A stretch of 14,609 bases of DNA from Pseudomonadota bacterium (GTDB taxonomy: Bacteria; Pseudomonadota; Gammaproteobacteria; Pseudomonadales; Cellvibrionaceae), in contig JAEZGT010000258.1 of assembly GCA_023416875.1 (NCBI GenBank), forward strand, positions 1 to 14,609, in the 5' to 3' direction. How positions within the stretch are numbered: position 1 is the stretch's first letter; each line of letters opens with the position of its first letter. Of this stretch, positions 1-7,954 are shown one piece after another. The notes below the pieces were generated by a model. It was not told where the DNA came from. It did no database searches and saw nothing but the letters and a program-made list of their open reading frames with translations. The translations under genes and the position numbers were made by a program.

Positions 1-846
1 GTGCAGAGCAAACGCCCGGCGAACGCCGGCGATATCCTTTTTCCTGAGACCTGTCCCATCTGCGGCTCCCCGGTGGCACGGGTAGAGGGTGAGGCGGCGG
101 TTCGCTGCACTGGCGGCCTGATCTGTCCCGCACAACGCAAAGAAGCCATCAAACACTACGCCAGCCGTCAGGCCATGGATATTGAAGGTCTGGGCGACAA
201 ACTGGTGGAAGCGCTGGTGGAGAAGGACATGATCACCAGCATGGAAGATCTGTACGAATTGACGGAAGAGCAACTCGCCGGGCTGGAGCGCATGGGCAAG
301 AAGTCAGCGCAGAATCTGCTCAAAGCCCTGGAGCGCAGCAAATCCACAACCCTCCCCAAATTTCTCTTTGCCTTGGGTATCCGCGATGTCGGCCAAGCCA
401 CAGCGGCGACGCTTGCGAAACATTTCGGCAGTCTCGAGCGCCTTTTGGAAGCAGATGAGGTGCGGCTGCAAGAGGTGCAGGATGTCGGTCCAGTGGTGGC
501 GCGACGGGTGGCCAGCTTTTTCGCCGACCAGCGCAATCTAGAGGTGATCCAGGGATTGCGTGACCATGGCGTGCATTGGCCGGATATTGCGTTGATACCT
601 CAGGAAGCACTGCCGTTGGCCGGTAAAACCTATGTTTTGACCGGCAATCTAGAGAGCATGGCGCGGGATGAGGCAAAGGCGCGCCTGGAGACACTGGGCG
701 CAAAAGTCGCCGGCAGCGTATCGAGCAAAACCGATTGTGTGGTGGCAGGCCCCGGTGCTGGATCCAAATTGAGCAAAGCCGAGTCGCTCGGCATCCCCAT
801 CATTGATGAGGCGGAATTTCTGCAGCTGCTGGAGCGCCTGGGGTGA
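1..846 (+). CDS. ligA: NAD-dependent DNA ligase LigA, C-terminal part (5' end outside window)
   Basis: LigA seals nicks in duplex DNA using NAD+ in replication and repair. The window holds the last 281 residues of a protein that is usually about 670 aa, so the adenylation and most of the OB-fold domains lie upstream and the GTG at base 1 is an internal Val. Visible in order: the RPANAGDI segment and a four-Cys zinc finger (C18, C21, C36, C42 counted from base 1), a run of helix-hairpin-helix repeats (about 50–190, e.g. GLGDKLVEALVEK and FALGIRDVGQATA), and a C-terminal BRCT domain (about 205–281, with GKTYVLTGNLESM and SVSSKTDCVVAG). The stop overlaps the GTG start of the following lipoprotein gene, implying co-transcription. 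The call is secure from the domain order and motifs. Confidence 0.97.
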   Translation: MQSKRPANAGDILFPETCPICGSPVARVEGEAAVRCTGGLICPAQRKEAIKHYASRQAMDIEGLGDKLVEALVEKDMITSMEDLYELTEEQLAGLERMGKKSAQNLLKALERSKSTTLPKFLFALGIRDVGQATAATLAKHFGSLERLLEADEVRLQEVQDVGPVVARRVASFFADQRNLEVIQGLRDHGVHWPDIALIPQEALPLAGKTYVLTGNLESMARDEAKARLETLGAKVAGSVSSKTDCVVAGPGAGSKLSKAESLGIPIIDEAEFLQLLERLG

Positions 847-1442
847 GATTGCTTTTGCTCGGGCTTTGTTGCCTGCTGTTGTCCAGCTGCGTCACCTCGC
901 CACCCAAACGCGCGGACGACGTATGCGCGATCTTCAAGGAAAAACGCAGCTGGTATAAACAGGCACAGAAAGCGGCAAAACGTTGGGATTCCACCATTCC
1001 AACCATTATGGCCATCATCCATCAGGAGTCCGGCTTTGTCGGTAACGCCAGGCCACCGCGACGTAAAATTCTGTGGGTGATTCCCGGCCCTCGGTTAAGC
1101 GACGCCTACGGTTATCCGCAAGCCAAAGACGCGACCTGGGATTGGTATCAACGTTCCACTGGCCGCTGGGGCGCGGACCGCCGCGACTTTGGTGACGCAG
1201 CGGATTTCGTCGGCTGGTATAACAACCAGAGCCGGGTGCGCAACGGGATTCCGGCCCACGACGTCTATAGCCTTTACTTGGCGTACCACGAAGGCCACGG
1301 CGGCTTTGTGCGTCGCACTTACAACAAAAAGCCCTGGTTAAAAAATGTCGCGCGTAAGGTTCAGCAGCGGTCAGCGCGCTATCAGCAACAACTCCTCTCT
1401 TGCGAGGCCGAGTTGCAAAAGAGCCGCTGGTGGCCTTTCTAA
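843..1442 (+). CDS. Lipoprotein with lytic transglycosylase (SLT-like) domain
   Basis: Predicted outer-membrane-type lipoprotein of 199 aa that may cleave peptidoglycan glycan strands. Residues 1–16 form a lipoprotein signal peptide (MRLLLLGLCCLLLSSC) with lipobox L-S-S-C and lipidated C16. The motif IIHQESGF at about 58–65 matches the catalytic-Glu (ES) motif of the SLT fold, with E62 as candidate acid. The usual GLMQ-like motif is replaced by a divergent AYGYPQAKDATWDWY stretch, and the C-terminal half carries NNQSRV and YLAYHEGHGG segments plus a basic tail. The start is GTG, overlapping the ligA stop (GTGA), with GGAG at 831–834 eight bases upstream, so translational coupling to ligA is likely. 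The fold assignment is fairly sure. Activity is inferred because parts of the motif set are atypical. Confidence 0.88.
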   Translation: MRLLLLGLCCLLLSSCVTSPPKRADDVCAIFKEKRSWYKQAQKAAKRWDSTIPTIMAIIHQESGFVGNARPPRRKILWVIPGPRLSDAYGYPQAKDATWDWYQRSTGRWGADRRDFGDAADFVGWYNNQSRVRNGIPAHDVYSLYLAYHEGHGGFVRRTYNKKPWLKNVARKVQQRSARYQQQLLSCEAELQKSRWWPF

Positions 1443-1722
1443 CCGATCTTTAAATGTATGCCGCAAACTCACCGATCTCACACAGGTTCCTTGGAAGCGT
1501 ATATACGCGTAGCCTTGCCGACGCGCAGGTGTCTTGTCCGCATAAAGACCCTCCGTGCACTTATACCCAGCGTAGCTTGCCGTTGTATTGGAGCGTCCGC
1601 GTGAAATGCAGGTCTATTAAGAACTCTACGGACTCAATGACTTCTATACGAAAGCGGTTGGCGAAATTCGCTACCTGTGGTTCATGCGAGGGTGCTGTGG
1701 CGTACGGCTTAGCGAGGTTGTT
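1443..1722. other. Gene-poor gap of about 280 nt
   Basis: No convincing gene is seen on either strand between the lipoprotein stop and the small membrane protein. A 90-codon frame at 1454–1726 has no recognisable domain and no good ribosome binding site. The gap contains a perfect 12-bp palindrome (1497–1508). It also holds two imperfect copies of a roughly 20-nt segment, TATAC..GCGTAGC(C)TTGCCG, beginning near 1502 and 1562. I see no clear intrinsic terminator for the ligA–lipoprotein pair and no clear promoter. Confidence 0.5.
1497..1508. repeat. Perfect 12-bp palindrome GCGTATATACGC
   Basis: The sequence GCGTATATACGC equals its own reverse complement. It lies 55 nt after the lipoprotein stop, in the gene-poor gap. 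It could be an operator for a dimeric regulator or chance. Nothing T-rich follows, so it is not an intrinsic terminator. Confidence 0.5.
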
Positions 1723-1941
1723 TTGAAATTCCGTTTACGTAATCGTTCCCGCCTCTGGGTGCATATCATTGCCAGCGGCGCCTTTATCGCGCTCGCCATC
1801 TATGGCTGGGATTTTCCGGTGGCAACCGCCGTGGCGTTTCTGGTGATTTGCATCGGTTTCCTGATCGCGATTGTTAGCCTTGGGCTGGTGGCTGGTTGGC
1901 TATTGCGCTTGTGGCGGAGGCGTTCGGATCCGAACCCTTAG
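1723..1941 (+). CDS. Small two-helix membrane protein, unknown function
   Basis: I do not recognise a family. From the TTG at 1723 the product is 72 aa: a short basic N-terminus (KFRLRNRSR), one hydrophobic helix (about 12–28, IIASGAFIALAIYGW), a brief loop (DFPVAT), a long second hydrophobic segment (about 34–60) and a basic tail (RLWRRRSDPNP), consistent with an inner-membrane hairpin with both ends cytoplasmic. The TTG is preferred because GAGG sits at 1714–1717 with a 5-nt spacer. An in-frame ATG at 1684 would add 13 residues (MRGCCGVRLSEVV) but has no comparable binding site. The hydropathy pattern and basic flanks argue for a real gene, but the start and role are uncertain. Confidence 0.6.
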   Translation: MKFRLRNRSRLWVHIIASGAFIALAIYGWDFPVATAVAFLVICIGFLIAIVSLGLVAGWLLRLWRRRSDPNP

Positions 1942-2035
1942 GCACGGTGCGGCTATACTCAAACAGGCGGGGCCGGGCTTACGCGTTTTCGGCCAAGGAC
2001 ACATATCCAATTTTTTAATTGAGAGGACAAAACTT

Positions 2036-3814
2036 ATGGCAGACATCAAACTTCCGGTCCGGGACATGCAGTTCGTATTGTTCGATCTGTTTGATTTTGA
2101 GGCGCACTGCCGCGCGATTCCCGAATTTGCCGAAACCAGCGCCGATGTCGTCAATGCCATTCTGGAAGAGCTAGCCAAATTTTGCGAAAACGTGCTGGCG
2201 CCTCTCAACGCTGTCGGCGACCGCGAGGGTTGCCAACTCAATGGTCACGAAGTCAAAACCCCATCGGGCTTTCGCGAGGCCTATCAGCAATTCGTCGCCG
2301 CCGGCTGGCCGTCCATGTGTAATGACTCCGCCTTTGGCGGCCAGGGGTTGCCGGAGTCTTTAGGCTCGCTGATGAATGAAAGCGTCGGCACCGCCAACTG
2401 GGCCTGGGGCATGTATCCCGGCCTTTCCCACGGCGCCATGCGCACGATCGCTCAGCACGGCACTGAGGAACAGCGCCAGACCTATCTCAGCAAACTGGTG
2501 GAAGGGGTGTGGACCGGCACTATGTGCTTGACCGAAGCCCATTGCGGCACGGACTTGGGTATGCTGAAAACCAAGGCAGAACCGCAAGCCGACGGCAGCC
2601 ACACCATAACCGGGACCAAAATTTTTATTTCCGCAGGCGAACACGACCTCGCGGAAAATATCGTGCATATCGTATTGGCGCGCCTGCCGGATGCCCCGGA
2701 AGGCACCAAAGGCATTTCCCTTTTTATCGTTCCAAAATTTCTCCCGGACGGCACTCGCAACAAGGTATTTTGCGGTTCTCTGGAACACAAAATGGGGATC
2801 CATGGCAATGCCACTTGTGTGCTGAATTTTGATGGTGCCAAAGGCTTTTTGATCGGTCAGCCCAACCGCGGCCTCAACGCCATGTTCACTTTTATGAACC
2901 GCGCGCGTTTGGGCACGGCGGTACAGGGGCTTTGCCACGGAGAATTCGGCTATCAAAAAGCGCTGGCCTACGCGAAAGACCGCTTGCAGATGCGCGCGCT
3001 GTCCGGCCCCAAAAATCCCGACGGTCCTGCGGATCCGATCATCGTGCATCCCGATGTGCGCCGCATGTTGCTGACGCAGAAAGCCTTTACCGAAGGCAGC
3101 CGCATGCTGCCGTATATCACCGCCATGCAACTGGATATCGAAGATCACGCTGCGGATGAAGAAGCGAAAAAAGAGGCGGCGGATCTGCTCGCATTTTTGA
3201 CGCCGATTGCCAAAGCCTTTATGACCGAATTCGGTTTTGAATGCGCCAACCACGCCATGCAGTGTTTCGGCGGTCACGGTTATATCCGTGAGTGGGGCGT
3301 GGAACAGAACGTGCGCGATGCGCGCATCGCCATGCTGTACGAAGGTACCACCGGTATTCAGGCCCTCGACCTGTTAGGGCGCAAAGTGCTGATGACCCAG
3401 GGCGAGACTCTGCGCCGCTTCACCAAATTGATTCATAAGTTCTGTAAAGCGAATGCGGAAAATGCCGAGTTAAAGCCGCTCATCGACACTTTGGCGCAAC
3501 ACAACAAAGAGTGGGGCGATTTGACTATGCACATTGGCCTCAAAGCGATGGAAAATCCGGAGGAGGTCGGTGCGGCGGCGGTGGATTATCTGATGTACTC
3601 GGGCTATGTCTCCCTGGCGTACTTCTGGGCGCGCGCGGCGACAAAAGCGCAGGAAAAACTGGCAGTGGGCACTGCGGAAAAGAGCTTTTTTGAAGCTAAA
3701 ATCAAAACCGCAGAGTTTTATTTCGCCAGAATCCTGCCGCGCACCCGCACCCACTTTGCCGCTATCCACTCCGGAGTCGGCAACTTGCTGGCCTTGGATG
3801 CCAATCAGTTTTGA
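2036..3814 (+). CDS. Acyl-CoA dehydrogenase, DmdC-like (3-methylmercaptopropionyl-CoA dehydrogenase family)
   Basis: FAD-dependent acyl-CoA dehydrogenase of 592 aa, the long form (usually about 590–600 aa) with extra N-terminal and C-terminal domains. In order: a short N-terminal segment (MADIKLPVRDMQFVLFDLF), the N-terminal helical domain, the flavin/substrate-binding middle domain with MCLTEAHCGTDLGMLKTKA and GTKIFISAGEHD, the C-terminal helical domain with FGGHGYIREWGVEQNVRD, and the MLYEGTTGIQ motif whose E436 is the expected catalytic base. A further C-terminal domain of about 140 residues follows. Relatives include DmdC of the DMSP demethylation pathway, but many paralogs act in general fatty acyl oxidation, so the substrate is open. 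The ATG at 2036 is chosen because AGAGGA (2022–2027) lies 8 nt upstream and MADI is the family N-terminus. The gene stands alone before a terminator. Confidence 0.95.
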   Translation: MADIKLPVRDMQFVLFDLFDFEAHCRAIPEFAETSADVVNAILEELAKFCENVLAPLNAVGDREGCQLNGHEVKTPSGFREAYQQFVAAGWPSMCNDSAFGGQGLPESLGSLMNESVGTANWAWGMYPGLSHGAMRTIAQHGTEEQRQTYLSKLVEGVWTGTMCLTEAHCGTDLGMLKTKAEPQADGSHTITGTKIFISAGEHDLAENIVHIVLARLPDAPEGTKGISLFIVPKFLPDGTRNKVFCGSLEHKMGIHGNATCVLNFDGAKGFLIGQPNRGLNAMFTFMNRARLGTAVQGLCHGEFGYQKALAYAKDRLQMRALSGPKNPDGPADPIIVHPDVRRMLLTQKAFTEGSRMLPYITAMQLDIEDHAADEEAKKEAADLLAFLTPIAKAFMTEFGFECANHAMQCFGGHGYIREWGVEQNVRDARIAMLYEGTTGIQALDLLGRKVLMTQGETLRRFTKLIHKFCKANAENAELKPLIDTLAQHNKEWGDLTMHIGLKAMENPEEVGAAAVDYLMYSGYVSLAYFWARAATKAQEKLAVGTAEKSFFEAKIKTAEFYFARILPRTRTHFAAIHSGVGNLLALDANQF

Positions 3815-3823
3815 TCCTTACAC

Positions 3824-3847
3824 GCCGGGAGTTATCCCGGCTTTTTT
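3824..3847 (+). terminator. Intrinsic terminator after the acyl-CoA dehydrogenase gene
   Basis: A perfect 7-bp stem GCCGGGA / TCCCGGC with loop GTTA is followed by six T residues (3842–3847), 9 nt after the stop codon. It is polar: on the minus strand the hairpin is followed by GTGTAAGG, so it would not work as a standard terminator for the convergent egtD. Confidence 0.93.
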
Positions 3848-3898
3848 AATCATCTCAACATGCGCTCGAATGATTTTGCGCCGCTCTAATTTCCCACT

Positions 3899-4876
3899 TT
3901 AAACCGCCGTCAGGTAGTGCACACTGAAGAGATTTTCGTCGTCAGTCCACACTTGCTCGCGCTCAAAACCTGCTTCCTGGCCGAGACGGGCGATGCTGTC
4001 AATAGAGTATTTGTAGGAATTTTCGGTATGGATGGTTTCCCCAGCACGAAATGAAAATTGGTGACGACCGATTTTCACTACCTGATCCGTCAAACTCACC
4101 AAGTGCATTTCGACACGGGAATAACGCGGGTTGAAAAACGCGTAGTGCTCGAATTGGTGAATTTTGAAATTGCCATCCAATTCGCGATTGATCCGCCGCA
4201 GCAGATTCAGATTGAACTCCGCTGTCACGCCGTCGTAATCGTTGTAAGCCTGGTGCAGACGGTTGGGGGATTTGATCAGGTCCACGCCGAGAAGGAAGCC
4301 GTCGCCAGGCTGGAGGAACTGGCGAATATTGCGCAGGAAACGCGCCGCTTCCGGTGGCGTGAAATTGGAAATGGTGGAGCCGGGAAAAAATACCACGCGT
4401 TTGCCCCGGCGGTTTGTGGCAATTTCTTCCGGCAAAGTAATTTGCGTCGTGTAATCCGCGACCATCGGATGAATCATCAGAGACGGAAATTCGCGCTTCA
4501 GCCGCCGCGCCGCATCGAAGAGTATTTCGGCTGAAATATCGATGGGCATATAGGCGCTCGGATTCTGCAATGCGCGCAATAAATCGCGGATTTTTCGCCC
4601 CTCGCCCGAGCCATATTCAATTACCGTGGCCTGTGGACCTATGCGGAGGGAAATATCCGGCAATACTTTGCTAAGCAATTGCAGTTCCGTCCGGGTGATG
4701 TAGTACTCCGCTGTTTGGCAGATTTCCGTGAACAACATGGACCCGCGTTCGTCGTAAAAATATTTGCACGGAATTTCCTTTTGACTTTTACCTAATCCTT
4801 CAATGACATCCATGAGGAACGCGGGATATTGCTCAAAAGGAACGGACTGCTGCGAGGTGGAATTAATTAAGATCAT
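3899..4876 (-). CDS. egtD: L-histidine N-alpha-methyltransferase EgtD (ergothioneine biosynthesis)
   Basis: EgtD transfers three methyl groups from S-adenosylmethionine to histidine, giving hercynine, the first step to ergothioneine. The 325-aa length is typical. Visible motifs: the family N-terminal signature KYFYDERGSMLFTEIC and EYYITRTE (38–64), the SAM-binding EYGSGEG (87–93), PGSTISNF (165–172) with N171 in the position of the substrate-contacting Asn, MHL with M257, and GETIHTENS (279–287) with E285 and S287 in the position of the histidine-binding Glu and Ser known from mycobacterial EgtD. The ATG lies inside the end of egtB (14-nt overlap), with GAGG seven bases upstream, so it is the second gene of an egtB-egtD operon and probably translationally coupled. 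No intrinsic terminator is seen on this strand. Confidence 0.96.
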   Translation of the reverse strand: MILINSTSQQSVPFEQYPAFLMDVIEGLGKSQKEIPCKYFYDERGSMLFTEICQTAEYYITRTELQLLSKVLPDISLRIGPQATVIEYGSGEGRKIRDLLRALQNPSAYMPIDISAEILFDAARRLKREFPSLMIHPMVADYTTQITLPEEIATNRRGKRVVFFPGSTISNFTPPEAARFLRNIRQFLQPGDGFLLGVDLIKSPNRLHQAYNDYDGVTAEFNLNLLRRINRELDGNFKIHQFEHYAFFNPRYSRVEMHLVSLTDQVVKIGRHQFSFRAGETIHTENSYKYSIDSIARLGQEAGFEREQVWTDDENLFSVHYLTAV

Positions 4877-6188
4877 CGGCGAGCCTCACTCCACTGAATT
4901 GCCAACTGGCGGTGACGGGAAAGAAATTGCGATAACTTGTGCGTATATGTCCATGAGGTGTCGCGCAGGAGCCGCCGCGCAACACCCATTGATTCACCAT
5001 AAATTTACCGTTGTATTCACCCACCGCGCCCGGCGGTGTGGCGTAGCCGGGGTAGGGCAGATAGGCGCTGCGGGTCCACTCCCACACATCGCCAAACATT
5101 TGTTGTAGCTCCGCCGGATTGCGTGAGGCGCAGCGCGGGTGCATTACGCGGCTGTCGAGAAAATGCCCGTGCGGGTCGGCAAATTGCGCGGCGAGTTCCC
5201 ATTCGTACTCCGTGGGCAAGCGTTTGCCTGCCCAGCTGGCGAATGCGCTCGCCTCAAAATAATTCAGGTGGCAAACCGGTTCGTTGGGCGCCACCGGCAG
5301 GAGGCCTGAGAGGGTATAGGTGAACCACTGGCGGTCCTGTTTGTGCCAGTACAAGGGAGCTTCCGCGCTGTTGGTTTGTACCCAGGCCCAGCCTTCGGAC
5401 AGCCAGTGGCGCGGATCGCGATAGCCGCCGTCTTCGATAAAGGCGAGGTATTCGGAATTGGTTGCAGGACGGTTGGCAATACGGAACTCCGGTATGAAAG
5501 CGCGGTGCAGGGGCGTCTCATTGTCAAAGCAGAATGCGCTATCGCCATCGCAGCCAAACCAGGATTCGCTCGGTGTAAAAGTCAGCCAGCGCAAGGGTAT
5601 TGCGTCGCCTGTGGATTCGATGAGCGGTTTGGTCAGCGCCGGGTATTGCGGGTTGAAGGACAGGGCATGTTTGATGTCGGTGACGATCAGTTCTTGGTGT
5701 TGCTGCTCGTGATGGATGCCCAGTTCGACCAGTTGCAACTCTTCTACCGACAGCGTCTCCCAGATATCCAAAAGGCGCGATTCCACCATCTCCCTGTAGC
5801 GCCATACACCCGCCAGGGAGGGACGGGAGATAAGCCCACGCTGGGCGCGGCGGTACTGTGGACCGACCTGGTTGTAGTAGGAGTTGAACAGATAATCGAA
5901 ATGCTCATGCTCGGTTGTCGCATTGACGCCCCGCGGTTTCAGGATGAAGGTGTCGAAAAACCAAGTGGTATGGGCGAGGTGCCATTTGGTGGGGCTGGCG
6001 TCTGGCATGGACTGAAGGAGTTGATCCTCCGCGCTCAGATTGCGCGTCAACAGCCCGGTGGTTTCACGAGTGCGGCGAAAGCGCTCCTGCTGTTGCTGAT
6101 TATTAAATCGTTCGCACGACAGATGCTGATCGACAGCGTCGAGCCGCTCGCTGACAACGCTGGAAAATGAGGCTGCTGTTTCACTCAC
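4863..6188 (-). CDS. egtB: Ergothioneine sulfoxide synthase EgtB
   Basis: Non-haem iron enzyme that uses O2 to join hercynine to a thiol (gamma-glutamylcysteine or cysteine), forming the sulfoxide precursor of ergothioneine. It has 441 aa in two domains: an N-terminal DinB-like domain (about 30–175) and a C-terminal FGE-sulfatase-type domain (about 195–440, with KRLPTEYEWELAA, GDVWEWT and VLRGGSCATP). Likely iron ligands are H73 (WHLAH) and H160/H164 (HHEQQHQEL). A tandem Tyr pair lies at FNSYYNQVG (Y104/Y105). The start is GTG at 6188. An in-frame TAG lies just upstream, so no earlier start exists, and the binding site is weak. No egtA, egtC or egtE is adjacent, so the thiol donor and the final lyase are not defined here. 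I see no convincing promoter in the divergent gap to guaB. Confidence 0.96.
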   Translation of the reverse strand: MSETAASFSSVVSERLDAVDQHLSCERFNNQQQQERFRRTRETTGLLTRNLSAEDQLLQSMPDASPTKWHLAHTTWFFDTFILKPRGVNATTEHEHFDYLFNSYYNQVGPQYRRAQRGLISRPSLAGVWRYREMVESRLLDIWETLSVEELQLVELGIHHEQQHQELIVTDIKHALSFNPQYPALTKPLIESTGDAIPLRWLTFTPSESWFGCDGDSAFCFDNETPLHRAFIPEFRIANRPATNSEYLAFIEDGGYRDPRHWLSEGWAWVQTNSAEAPLYWHKQDRQWFTYTLSGLLPVAPNEPVCHLNYFEASAFASWAGKRLPTEYEWELAAQFADPHGHFLDSRVMHPRCASRNPAELQQMFGDVWEWTRSAYLPYPGYATPPGAVGEYNGKFMVNQWVLRGGSCATPHGHIRTSYRNFFPVTASWQFSGVRLADDLN

Positions 6189-6373
6189 GTTCTACCCCCG
6201 CATCAGTATGGTGAGAGGCGGGCGTCTGCTGCGCTTCAAGTGCCCGCGTAGGCTCCTTGCTCGCGAGTGTACGGCTTGTATTAGCTCGATGAATGTACGC
6301 GGTCTCACACTGATTTTGCGCCGGGAATGGCGCGTCTTGTTGGTATGTGGTGCGTCGCTGCGCCAGTTTGCGA

Positions 6374-6402
6374 TTTACCCATTTGGTGGGAGGCCCTATA
6401 AT
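6374..6402 (+). promoter_or_regulatory. Probable sigma70-type promoter of guaB
   Basis: A perfect TATAAT -10 (6397–6402) has a TTTACC -35 (6374–6379, 4 of 6 to consensus) with the optimal 17-bp spacer. Transcription would start near 6409, giving a leader of about 39 nt with GAGGTG (6434–6439) 8 nt before the guaB ATG. It sits in the 259-nt gap between divergent egtB and guaB. I did not recognise a PurR operator in the gap. Confidence 0.8.
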
Positions 6403-6447
6403 TCTTCGTTTTTCTCGCTCCCCATACCGCTCCGAGGTGGCCACCCC

Positions 6448-7923
6448 ATGCTGAGAATTGCTCAAGAGGCACTCACTTTCGATGACGTTTTATTGGTGCC
6501 TGGGTTTTCCACGGTTACCGCAAAAGATGTCTCTCTCAAAACCCAGCTCACCCGCGCAATCACTCTGAACATTCCCTTAATGTCCGCCGCCATGGATACC
6601 GTCACCGAATCGCGTCTGGCCATAGCCTTGGCGCAAGAGGGTGGCATCGGCATCATTCACAAAAGCATGTCGATCGAGCAGCAGGCCAGCGAAGTCCGGG
6701 CGGTGAAAAAATTTGAAGCGGGCGTGGTGAAAGATCCGATCACCATCGATGCGAACGCCACCATCAAAGAACTTATTGCCTTGACGCGGAAGAACAAAAT
6801 CTCCGGTGTACCGGTGCTGCGCAACGGTGATCTGGTGGGCATAGTCACCGGTCGTGATGTGCGCTTCGAACCTAATCTGGACGCCTCCGTTGCCAGCATC
6901 ATGACGCCCAAGGAAAAGCTGGTGACGGTAAAAGAAGGCGCGAGCGCGGCGGAGATTCGTTCCCTTCTGCATAAGCACCGCATTGAGAAAGTGTTAGTGG
7001 TCAATGATCGCTTCGACTTGCGTGGCTTGATCACCGTGAAAGATATGAACAAAGCGGAGATGTTTCCCAACGCTTCCAAAGACAGCGATGGCAGTCTGCG
7101 CGTAGGTGCGTCAGTAGGCACCAGCCCCGATACCGATGACCGCGTGGAAGCACTGGTTGCCGCGGGCGTTGACGTGTTGGTGGTCGACACCGCTCACGGC
7201 CACTCCAAAAACGTGTTGGAACGGGTCAAACGCATCAAGAAGCTCTACCCCCATGTGCAGGTCATCGGCGGCAATATCGCCACTGGCGAAGCGGCTTTGG
7301 CTCTGGTTGAAGCGGGTGCGGACGGCGTCAAAGTGGGCATCGGTCCCGGCTCTATATGCACCACCCGTATTGTCACGGGTGTGGGTGTGCCCCAGATCTC
7401 CGCTATTGCCAATGTCGCCGGCGCCCTTAAGGGTAGCGACGTTCCGGTGATTGCGGACGGCGGCGTGCGCTTCTCCGGCGATATTTCCAAAGCCATAGTC
7501 GCCGGCGCCCATGTGGTGATGATGGGCTCCATGTTTGCTGGCACCGAGGAGGCGCCGGGTGAGGTGGAGTTGTATCAGGGCCGGACGTATAAGTCCTACC
7601 GCGGCATGGGCTCTCTCGGCGCCATGAGCAAAACCCAGGGCTCCTCTGATCGCTACTTCCAAGATTCCAGCCAAGGCATGGAAAAACTGGTGCCGGAAGG
7701 CATTGAGGGGCGCGTTCCCTACAAAGGCCCGGTTAGCGCCATAGTGCATCAGCTGATGGGTGGTCTGCGCGCTGCTATGGGTTATACCGGTTGTGTCGAT
7801 ATCGAAACCATGCGCAGCAAACCGGAGTTTGTCCGGGTGACCAGCGCTGGTATGGGCGAGAGCCACGTGCACGATGTCAGTATCACTAAGGAAGCGCCCA
7901 ACTACCCAGTGGGCGGCCGATAA
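6448..7923 (+). CDS. guaB: IMP dehydrogenase GuaB
   Basis: Oxidises IMP to XMP with NAD+, the committed step of guanine nucleotide synthesis. The 491 aa match the usual 488–490. Visible features: the N-terminal EALTFDDVLLVPGFS, the (beta/alpha)8 barrel interrupted by a CBS (Bateman) pair at about 95–205 (GVPVLRNGDLVGIVTGRD and a second copy near EKVLVVNDRFDLRGLIT), the catalytic loop GPGSICTTRIVTGVG with C304, then DGGVRFSGDISKA, the mobile-flap region with SYRGMGSLGAM and GSSDRYF, and a short tail. The ATG at 6448 is chosen over a longer in-frame reading because it begins the family N-terminus and follows GAGGTG. A TATAAT promoter lies 50 nt upstream. guaA follows after 80 nt that contain a terminator-like hairpin. 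Confidence 0.98.
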   Translation: MLRIAQEALTFDDVLLVPGFSTVTAKDVSLKTQLTRAITLNIPLMSAAMDTVTESRLAIALAQEGGIGIIHKSMSIEQQASEVRAVKKFEAGVVKDPITIDANATIKELIALTRKNKISGVPVLRNGDLVGIVTGRDVRFEPNLDASVASIMTPKEKLVTVKEGASAAEIRSLLHKHRIEKVLVVNDRFDLRGLITVKDMNKAEMFPNASKDSDGSLRVGASVGTSPDTDDRVEALVAAGVDVLVVDTAHGHSKNVLERVKRIKKLYPHVQVIGGNIATGEAALALVEAGADGVKVGIGPGSICTTRIVTGVGVPQISAIANVAGALKGSDVPVIADGGVRFSGDISKAIVAGAHVVMMGSMFAGTEEAPGEVELYQGRTYKSYRGMGSLGAMSKTQGSSDRYFQDSSQGMEKLVPEGIEGRVPYKGPVSAIVHQLMGGLRAAMGYTGCVDIETMRSKPEFVRVTSAGMGESHVHDVSITKEAPNYPVGGR

Positions 7924-7954
7924 GAGGCCAGCCTTTATTCCCTTTGTTTCAGTG

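Noticed and set aside
1454..1726. 90-codon frame in the gap after the lipoprotein
   Set aside because: No ribosome binding site, no recognisable domain, irregular composition, and it overlaps the likely start of the membrane protein.
1954..1959. TATACT as a -10 for the acyl-CoA dehydrogenase gene
   Set aside because: No acceptable -35 hexamer lies 16–18 nt upstream and there is no extended -10.
1871..2035. Upstream in-frame extension of the acyl-CoA dehydrogenase
   Set aside because: It overlaps the small membrane protein gene, and the extra 55 residues have no family match. The ATG at 2036 has a good binding site and the family N-terminus.
2360..3277. 305-codon frame antisense to the acyl-CoA dehydrogenase
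   Set aside because: It is a shadow of a strongly conserved gene on the other strand. Similar antisense frames at 5343–6170, 7111–7872 and 13412–14107 were dropped for the same reason.
6208..6447. 80-codon in-frame extension of guaB
   Set aside because: It contains the TATAAT promoter and the GAGGTG binding site, and IMP dehydrogenases begin at the MLRIAQEALTF position.
6181..6465. 94-codon minus-strand frame upstream of egtB
   Set aside because: It runs across the guaB promoter and start. The composition is not protein-like and no domain is seen.
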